Assembly: GCA_016931085.1 (NCBI GenBank)
Contig: JAFGFO010000132.1
Coordinates: forward strand, 1-9,315
Origin: Thermoflexales bacterium
GTDB lineage: Bacteria > Chloroflexota > Anaerolineae > Fen-1058
DNA length: 9,315 bases
Direction: 5' to 3'
Shown: positions 4,978-9,315 of the stretch, piece by piece
Layout of the letters: each line of letters starts with the position of its first letter
Numbering within the stretch: the stretch's first letter is position 1
The notes under the pieces: generated by a model
The model's input: only the letters and a program-made list of their open reading frames with translations
Told to the model about the DNA's origin: nothing
Databases searched by the model: none
Program-made: the position numbers and the translations under genes

Positions 4978-6522
4978 CTAGCTGCCGGCGGTGGCCTTTT
5001 GGGCGATTTTCTGAAAAGCGAGGCCCAAGCCCTGGATCGGGTTCTTGAAGGTCTCGACCGCCACCTGCCAGGCATCCGGCGCGGTTTGGGCCAGGAAAGT
5101 GAGCCACCGGCTCACCTGACCCTCGCTGGCGGCCTCGCCCTTCTTGGCCTCAGCCTCCAGGCCCTGCACGGCGCTTTTGGCGATGTCCTTGTCGGGGCCA
5201 TCCGGCATGGCGTTCACCTTCTGTGTGAGCGTGGCAAAAACCTTGGCCAGATCGTCGCCCGTCATGCCGCTCGTCGTCGTGATCTTGTCACGGCCCACAT
5301 AGTCGCCGCCGACGTTGGTGATCTTGCTGCCGCCCACCAGGTCGCCGCTGACCGTCAAGCTTCCACCGCTGGCATCCACGTAGGTGCCGCCGCTCACGCT
5401 GACGTGCTTGCCGCTATCCTTTTCTTTTTCTTGACTCACTGCTCTATTCTCCTCGCTAGCATCTTGTTTCAAAATGTTCCCATCCTTAGAGCGCATGAAC
5501 AACACCGGCGTGGCCCAGTCGGGCGCGCCGAAGGGGTCGCCGCCCAACAGCTCCAGGATGGCTTTGCGGCCCTCGACCACCGCCGCGTCGACCGGGTAGT
5601 CGTCGGCCAACGCTTTGTAAAACTCGCCGGTGAAGGCCAGCGCGGACTGATCGGGGATCTCGTACTGCATAGCCACCACGGCCGGCAAGTTGGTCGTGCG
5701 CATGAGCTGCTGAGCGATGCCTGCAAAGCGTTTCTGGCTCGAGTCGACCGCCGTCTCGCAGGCCGACAACACGACCAGGCGCACCGGCGTCCCGTCCAGG
5801 TAAGCCGCCAACATTTCGCCGCTGAGCTTGTGGATCTGGCCCTGCGCGTCGTGCAGGTAGAGGTAGCCACTCGTGCCCTCGAACGCGCCGTGCCCGTCAT
5901 AGTGTAGGACGTGGAACGACTGCCCTCGCAGCACGTCCCGCAAGGCGGACGGCGTGGTGTCCCGCACGGCCATCACCTCGCCCGCTTCACCCAGCGCCTG
6001 GCGCAAGGTGGCCTCGCTGGCCGTGTTGTCCAACTGGGTGGTGCCCTTGGGGTTGGCCTGGAGGTACAGCACGCGCAGCGGCCGCCGCGCCAAGAGCGAG
6101 GCCGGCGGCGTGCCTTGCTCGATGTAACGGACGATGGGACAAGAGCTGCGAACGGCCAGGAAGGACTGGTTCAATATGTCGTAGATCAGCTCCCACGGCA
6201 GATGGCCCAACTCGGCCGGCCGCGCGATGAGCTTGAGGCGCAGGCTTTCGCCGGCCGGCAAGCCGCCCTGGGCGCGATTAAAAGCGGCGATGATCTCGTA
6301 AGGGAACAAGGCTTTGAAAAGGATCTCGCCCACTTTCTGCATGCGCCCGGTGGAGGGAGCAAAGCCCATCTTGATTTTGCCCAGCTCGATGCGCAGCTCA
6401 TCCGTTTCCTGGTAGGCAAACGGGACAGGCGGCACCCGGATGTCACCCGGCCCTTGCGCTTCGACGGTATAGCGCTCAACTGTCCCGTTCACGATGAGAA
6501 CAAAGTCTTGATACTTGGGCAT
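4978..6522 (-). CDS. CHAT-domain (caspase-like) protein with C-terminal beta-repeat and helical module
   Basis: This is a 514-residue predicted cysteine peptidase of the CHAT family (clan CD, related to caspases and separase). Residues 1-145 form an N-terminal region ending in the CHAT-associated ARPAELGHLPWELIYD motif, and residues 146-345 form the CHAT domain. The catalytic dyad is visible as H211 in HYDGHGAF and C255 in LSACETA. After an acidic linker (353-372), residues 373-415 carry short Gly-rich repeats (GTYVDASGG, SGDLVGGSKI, GGDYVGRDKI), a repeat type I recall from NACHT- and CHAT-containing signalling proteins. Residues 420-510 form a helical module with WLTFLAQTAPDAW and FKNPIQGLGLAFQKIAQKA. 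No transmembrane segment was seen. ATG 6522 has GGGGAG at 7 bases, overlapping the upstream stop. As last gene of the operon it may act on, or be triggered through, its neighbours. The protease assignment is firm; target and trigger are unknown. Confidence 0.9.
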   Translation of the reverse strand: MPKYQDFVLIVNGTVERYTVEAQGPGDIRVPPVPFAYQETDELRIELGKIKMGFAPSTGRMQKVGEILFKALFPYEIIAAFNRAQGGLPAGESLRLKLIARPAELGHLPWELIYDILNQSFLAVRSSCPIVRYIEQGTPPASLLARRPLRVLYLQANPKGTTQLDNTASEATLRQALGEAGEVMAVRDTTPSALRDVLRGQSFHVLHYDGHGAFEGTSGYLYLHDAQGQIHKLSGEMLAAYLDGTPVRLVVLSACETAVDSSQKRFAGIAQQLMRTTNLPAVVAMQYEIPDQSALAFTGEFYKALADDYPVDAAVVEGRKAILELLGGDPFGAPDWATPVLFMRSKDGNILKQDASEENRAVSQEKEKDSGKHVSVSGGTYVDASGGSLTVSGDLVGGSKITNVGGDYVGRDKITTTSGMTGDDLAKVFATLTQKVNAMPDGPDKDIAKSAVQGLEAEAKKGEAASEGQVSRWLTFLAQTAPDAWQVAVETFKNPIQGLGLAFQKIAQKATAGS

Positions 6523-6534
6523 GTGATTTCTCCC

Positions 6535-7530
6535 CTACTCTAACCCAGCGTACTTGAGCGGCGCGCCCCACTTGGCGCGGACGCTGCCGTCGCGCTCGAA
6601 CTTGGGGCCGGTGGGCGCGCCGCCGACCTGGCTGACCCACAAGTCGCCCGGCTTGGCCCACTGGTAGGCGCCCCAACGCCCCTTGAACTCGGTAAACCAC
6701 GGTTTGTCAAGCGCTTCGGGCGCGGCCCAGGGCCGGCCGTCACTGCCTCCCACCACCACGCCGCCGGGAACGTAGGCTTTGTCGGGTGAATGCGCTTCTG
6801 GCGTGTGGTAACTGGCGTGAGAACCGATGCCAACGTACACCACGGGATGCTCGCCCTCAAACTCCATGTACTGCGCATCCCAGGGCCGGCCAAGCTCCTT
6901 GCCGTGTCCCAGGTGGGACGAGTAGGTGCTCCACACCGGGTGCCCGTCTTTGAGAAAGACGTGCACGCACTCCCAATCACCCTCGTGGTCGTTGACGCCG
7001 CCGTGCGAGGTGGCAAAGTCGTTGTAGGCGTAAAAGAACCAGTATTGAATGGCCGTGTAGCCGCTCTCTTCCGTGACCCGGTAATAATAACTTGGGGAGT
7101 TTTTGTCGATCCCGCCGTAATTTCCCAACGCGCGCTCGAACACCTCGTGGGGCCACTCGAGGGGCAAAAAGACCTTGGCAAAGTCGATGCCGATGGCCTG
7201 GACCTTTTCTCCAAGCTCTTGCAAGAGCTTGCGAAAATCCGGCCCTTTGACGGTCTGCTGCCGTTCCATCCACGCGCGCAGCGCCGCTTCTTCTTCGGGG
7301 CTGGCTACCCGCCGGTCGGCGTATACCAGGTAATGCTTCTCGGTGGGAAAATCGACCAGGGCCAGCAGGTCGACAAAGGGTGGGGGGATACGCATCACGC
7401 CCCGCTCGGCCTCCAAGGCGTGCAAGCTGCAGTGTGGGATGTAGCCGGCTACATTCATCGGGAAAAAGTTTTCTCCCTTGGCAAATCTCAAAACGGGCTC
7501 GTGCTGGCGAACTAGTTCTTGGATATCCAT
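6535..7530 (-). CDS. Vps62/DUF946-like protein
   Basis: This is a 331-residue protein resembling the Vps62/DUF946 family. Its N-terminus has PVLRFAKGENFFPMNVAGYI followed by HCSL, a segment that I recall in bacterial members. The core follows the family pattern: YWFFYAYNDF (163-172), HEGDWECVHVFL (182-193), YSSHLGHG (203-210) and HPVVYVGIGSHASYH (228-242). The end has FKGRWG and GPKF. The H-E-G-D-W-E box superficially recalls the G-H-R-H-D-W-E box of necrosis-inducing NPP1/NLP toxins, but I see no wider similarity. No signal peptide or membrane helix is evident, so it is probably cytosolic unless processed. ATG 7530 has a perfect AAGGAGG that overlaps the stop of the preceding gene, and its own stop overlaps the Shine-Dalgarno of the CHAT gene, so translation is likely coupled. 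The biochemical function of the family is not established. Confidence 0.7.
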   Translation of the reverse strand: MDIQELVRQHEPVLRFAKGENFFPMNVAGYIPHCSLHALEAERGVMRIPPPFVDLLALVDFPTEKHYLVYADRRVASPEEEAALRAWMERQQTVKGPDFRKLLQELGEKVQAIGIDFAKVFLPLEWPHEVFERALGNYGGIDKNSPSYYYRVTEESGYTAIQYWFFYAYNDFATSHGGVNDHEGDWECVHVFLKDGHPVWSTYSSHLGHGKELGRPWDAQYMEFEGEHPVVYVGIGSHASYHTPEAHSPDKAYVPGGVVVGGSDGRPWAAPEALDKPWFTEFKGRWGAYQWAKPGDLWVSQVGGAPTGPKFERDGSVRAKWGAPLKYAGLE

Positions 7531-7539
7531 CGTCCCTCC

Positions 7540-8085
7540 TTATTTCCAAAACTCCCACCAGGCCTTTTTGACCGGTAGGTGCAAGTCCCGCAGAGCCTCG
7601 ACCAGCTCCTCGCGCGACAGGCCTGTTTGAAGCGGCTCCCTCAATTTCTTGGGAATTTTGCCTTCGAACTCTTGATAGGATTCCCGGAAGCGCTCGCACA
7701 GGAAAGCGTCTGCCTGGCCGCTGTTGTCGAATTCGAGAAAAACAGAGATCAAGGTCACAAAGTAGCCGCCGATGGTGCTTGGCTTTTCGTAACCGAGGGA
7801 CCACTTGTAGTTCTCGGGAAAAGCGTGCACGACGAACTCGATCGGTTCGCCGTAATCCGTCTTGAGGCTGGAGTGGGGATAGACGGACTTGCGCAGTTGT
7901 TCAAGGGTCGTCGTCACCAGCGGGTGATACAACTCGACAGCTTTGACCTTGTCCTGCTGGGCTTGGATTTTGTCCTGCTCAGCTTGCAGCCTGGCCTGTT
8001 CGGCTGCTTGTGGCTCGTTTTGCCTGCTTTTTTCCTGGGCTTGCAGCTCGGCTTGTCGTTCTCTTACACCGCGCAAAAGACTCAT
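7540..8085 (-). CDS. Hypothetical protein with N-terminal coiled coil
   Basis: I do not recognise the family of this 181-residue protein. Residues 8-50 are a Gln/Glu/Ala/Lys-rich heptad-like stretch (AEQARLQAEQDKIQAQQDKV), almost certainly a coiled coil. Residues 51-180 form a globular part with FVVHAFPENYKWSLGYEKP, the strand-like YFVTLISVFLEFD, and a C-terminal helical half ending in the aromatic tail WWEFWK. No signal peptide or membrane helix is seen. ATG 8085 has a perfect AGGAGG at 5 bases. The stop is 9 bases before the Vps62-like gene. The coiled coil suggests oligomerisation or a scaffold or sensor role for the Vps62-like and CHAT neighbours; that is inference from context only. Confidence 0.8.
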   Translation of the reverse strand: MSLLRGVRERQAELQAQEKSRQNEPQAAEQARLQAEQDKIQAQQDKVKAVELYHPLVTTTLEQLRKSVYPHSSLKTDYGEPIEFVVHAFPENYKWSLGYEKPSTIGGYFVTLISVFLEFDNSGQADAFLCERFRESYQEFEGKIPKKLREPLQTGLSREELVEALRDLHLPVKKAWWEFWK

Positions 8086-8100
8086 TCTGGCCTCCTAAAT

Positions 8101-8128
8101 AGTTTCAGGTCTGAGGTTTCAAGTTTCA
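8101..8128. repeat. Short GTTTCA direct repeats at the gap after the URO-D gene
   Basis: The hexamer GTTTCA occurs three times within about 28 bases on the plus strand, spanning the end of the URO-D frame and the 33-base gap before the coiled-coil gene. Such short GTTTCA strings are, in my recollection, common between Chloroflexota genes. They separate the URO-D gene from the tightly coupled downstream trio. Confidence 0.35.
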
Positions 8129-9123
8129 GCTTCCGCCGCCGCGCGCGCGGCGCGCAAGTTGCCCATCGGTGTAGTCACACGCGTCACGCAGCCGGTGCCA
8201 ATGATATAGCGCCGCCCGCCGGTCTGCCGGACGGCGTCGGCGATTTTTTCCCGCACCTGCTCGGGGCTTCCCAACAGCATGGTCGCGTCCCGTTCCAGCC
8301 CGCCGCACACCGCGCCCTTGACTTTGGATAGGGCCTCTTTCAGGCTGGGGGCCGTCTCTCGATCGTGCCAGTTCCAAACCTGCACGGGATAATCGGCCAG
8401 CAGGTCGAACATCACTTCCTCGCCGTGAACGTGCAGCACGTTGAGCCACAGGGGGGCGGCGGCTTCCAACAAGCGCAGGTCGTAGGGGCGGCCAAATTCG
8501 GCGTACTCAGCCTCGCTCATCAGGGCGTAGCTGGCGTGCTGCACGGCCAAAAAGATGCCGGCGATGCCGGTCTGGCTGGCCTCCTGGATAAAGCGCACGC
8601 TGCTTTGGGTGATGGTTTCCAGGCCGGCTTTGAACGCGGCCGGGTCGCGGCGCATGTGAACGAGAGACAGCTCGCGGCCGGCCAGGTTCTTGGCCTGCGA
8701 CAGCGGGTTGAAAATGGTCTGGATAAAGGGCACACCATTTCCTAATGGTGCTCCCTCTGGCGCCATCTCGGCCCGGACCAGCTCCAGGCAGCGCAGTTGG
8801 GCTCCCAGGCCGCCGGCGCGAGGGTCGAGGGGGGGGAGGGCGCGCCAATCATCCGGCGTCCGCACCGGGCGGGTAGTGTAAGCCCGCGTGCCTTCCGGCT
8901 CGCCCTGCCAGACGTCCTCAGCTCCCCAATCCTTCACGCAAAAGCTGGAAGCCGGCGTGACCTTGACAAAGTCAAAATCGTACTGGCGTTGAAAAGCCAC
9001 GCTCGAGGCGGCCAGATCGACTGGACCCTGGTCATCCACCGGGAAATGCCGCCAGAGCGCTACGGCCAGCCGGTCGACCGCCTCGCCTCGTATGGTTGCT
9101 TCTAAGCGTTCACGTTTGTTCAT
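8119..9123 (-). CDS. Uroporphyrinogen decarboxylase superfamily protein (not canonical HemE)
   Basis: The 334 residues follow the URO-D (PF01208) barrel. The start is NKRERLEATIRGEAVDR with ALWRHFP, followed by DDWRALPPLDP, VPFIQTIFNPLSQAKNLAG, LNVLHVHGEEVMFD (228-240), NWHDRETAPSLKEAL (251-265), GGLERDATMLLGSPEQV and GTGCVTRVTTPMGNLRAA. It lacks the R-Q-A-G-R-Y-L-P substrate loop of true HemE. The H-V-H (231-233) plus C312 arrangement parallels the His-x-Cys...Cys zinc site of corrinoid methyltransferases such as MtaA, with His in place of the first Cys. A methyl-transfer or demethylation role is thus more likely than haem synthesis, but no corrinoid protein gene is visible here. ATG 9123 has AAGGAG at 4 bases. 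The coiled-coil gene follows after 33 bases with its own ribosome site, so co-transcription with the CHAT group is possible but its function may be unrelated. Confidence 0.85.
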   Translation of the reverse strand: MNKRERLEATIRGEAVDRLAVALWRHFPVDDQGPVDLAASSVAFQRQYDFDFVKVTPASSFCVKDWGAEDVWQGEPEGTRAYTTRPVRTPDDWRALPPLDPRAGGLGAQLRCLELVRAEMAPEGAPLGNGVPFIQTIFNPLSQAKNLAGRELSLVHMRRDPAAFKAGLETITQSSVRFIQEASQTGIAGIFLAVQHASYALMSEAEYAEFGRPYDLRLLEAAAPLWLNVLHVHGEEVMFDLLADYPVQVWNWHDRETAPSLKEALSKVKGAVCGGLERDATMLLGSPEQVREKIADAVRQTGGRRYIIGTGCVTRVTTPMGNLRAARAAAEAET

Positions 9124-9252
9124 GGTTCTCCTTGGGGGTTAGGGGGTTGGCAATCTCGGTCTAGAGCCTGTTTTGCTATTTGTTATTTGCGATTTACGCT
9201 TTCATCCAGTGGCCACTTGTCCCCTAGCAGCTTGTCGGAGAGACACCCGTAG

Positions 9253-9272
9253 GGCAGGTTTCCATACCTGCC
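9253..9272. repeat. REP-like palindrome upstream of the URO-D gene
   Basis: GGCAGGT (9253-9259) pairs exactly with ACCTGCC (9266-9272) around TTCCAT. The core TCCATACC is shared with the hairpin at 174-196 beside the RAYT-type transposase. This supports a dispersed REP family in this genome. Confidence 0.6.
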
Positions 9273-9296
9273 ACAGGCGCGGCGGCTATCCACAGG

Positions 9297-9309
9297 ACGC
9301 CTTCGGCGT
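9297..9309. repeat. Small hairpin paired with the REP-like element
   Basis: ACGCC (9297-9301) and GGCGT (9305-9309) form a tight stem with loop TTC, 24 bases past the REP-like palindrome. Two closely spaced hairpins resemble a composite (BIME-like) arrangement, but the window ends here so the full unit is not visible. Confidence 0.4.
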
Positions 9310-9315
9310 GGAAAG

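Larger units (their letters stand above)
9124..9315. other. Non-coding region upstream of the URO-D gene
   Basis: No supported gene was seen in these 192 bases. Next to the gene are the Shine-Dalgarno AAGGAG (9128-9133 on the minus strand) and a G-rich patch. An AT-rich patch at about 9170-9200 could hold the promoter, but no pair of -35 and -10 boxes with good spacing stands out. The distal part holds two hairpins (9253-9272 and 9297-9309). Confidence 0.6.

Noticed and set aside
4456..5907. Plus-strand open frame of 483 codons running across the topoisomerase-CHAT gap
   Set aside because: It mirrors two well-supported minus-strand genes and crosses their promoter and hairpin; the amino-acid composition is that of a frame shadow.
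4978..7530. Interpretation as a bacterial gasdermin system
   Set aside because: Known gasdermin operons also pair a protease with a pore-former, but the Vps62-like protein has no gasdermin-like features that I can see (no short inhibitory C-terminal peptide, different motifs), so only the analogy is kept.
6977..7804. Minus-strand open frame of 275 codons overlapping the Vps62-like and coiled-coil genes
   Set aside because: It is in another frame of the same strand, overlaps two genes with perfect Shine-Dalgarno sequences and recognisable products, and has no motif of its own.
9168..9205. AT-rich patch as a promoter for the URO-D operon
   Set aside because: Several weak TA-rich hexamers exist but none pairs with a -35-like box at proper spacing, so no precise call is justified.

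Overview
The window looks like a piece of chromosome from a bacterium of the phylum Chloroflexota (Anaerolineae/Caldilineae-like). The pointers are high GC content, an extracellular PKD/beta-helix/DUF11 protein ending in the 'YLPLVL' tail that I associate with this phylum, a URO-D family protein with a WRHFP motif, a CHAT protein with G-D-x-V-G-x-D-K type repeats, and a RAYT/REP-like element system. This assignment is by recognition, not by a search. No rRNA, tRNA or CRISPR array was seen.

Left part (1-2574, plus strand): the last 51 codons of a RAYT/IS200-like transposase, followed by a REP-like hairpin. Directly after it comes a broken XRE-type regulator (N-terminus missing, one frameshift). 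Next is a short stretch resembling the N-terminus of a type II restriction enzyme. This stretch runs without a stop into a large secreted protein (PKD, parallel beta-helix, choice-of-anchor-like, DUF11). I read this as a restriction-modification-type locus that decayed and was fused by deletion to the 5' end of the surface-protein gene.

Central part (2575-4980): a strong palindrome separates the convergent genes. On the minus strand lies a complete eukaryotic-style DNA topoisomerase IB with all five catalytic residues and a long charged linker. It has a near-consensus sigma-70 promoter. A small Mth938-like gene follows 4 nt after its stop and appears to start at ACG.

Right part (4978-9123, minus strand): four genes in one direction with very short gaps. 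In transcription order they are a URO-D superfamily protein, a 181-aa coiled-coil protein, a 331-aa Vps62/DUF946-like protein and a 514-aa CHAT (caspase-like) protein with a C-terminal repeat and helical module. The last three are tightly packed, with Shine-Dalgarno sequences overlapping the upstream stop codons of the second and third. They are the best candidate for an undescribed functional unit: a protease plus a possible membrane-acting or substrate protein plus a coiled-coil partner, perhaps defence or programmed cell death. The function is inference.

Right edge (9124-9315): non-coding DNA upstream of the URO-D gene, holding a second REP-like hairpin that shares the TCCATACC core with the one beside the transposase.
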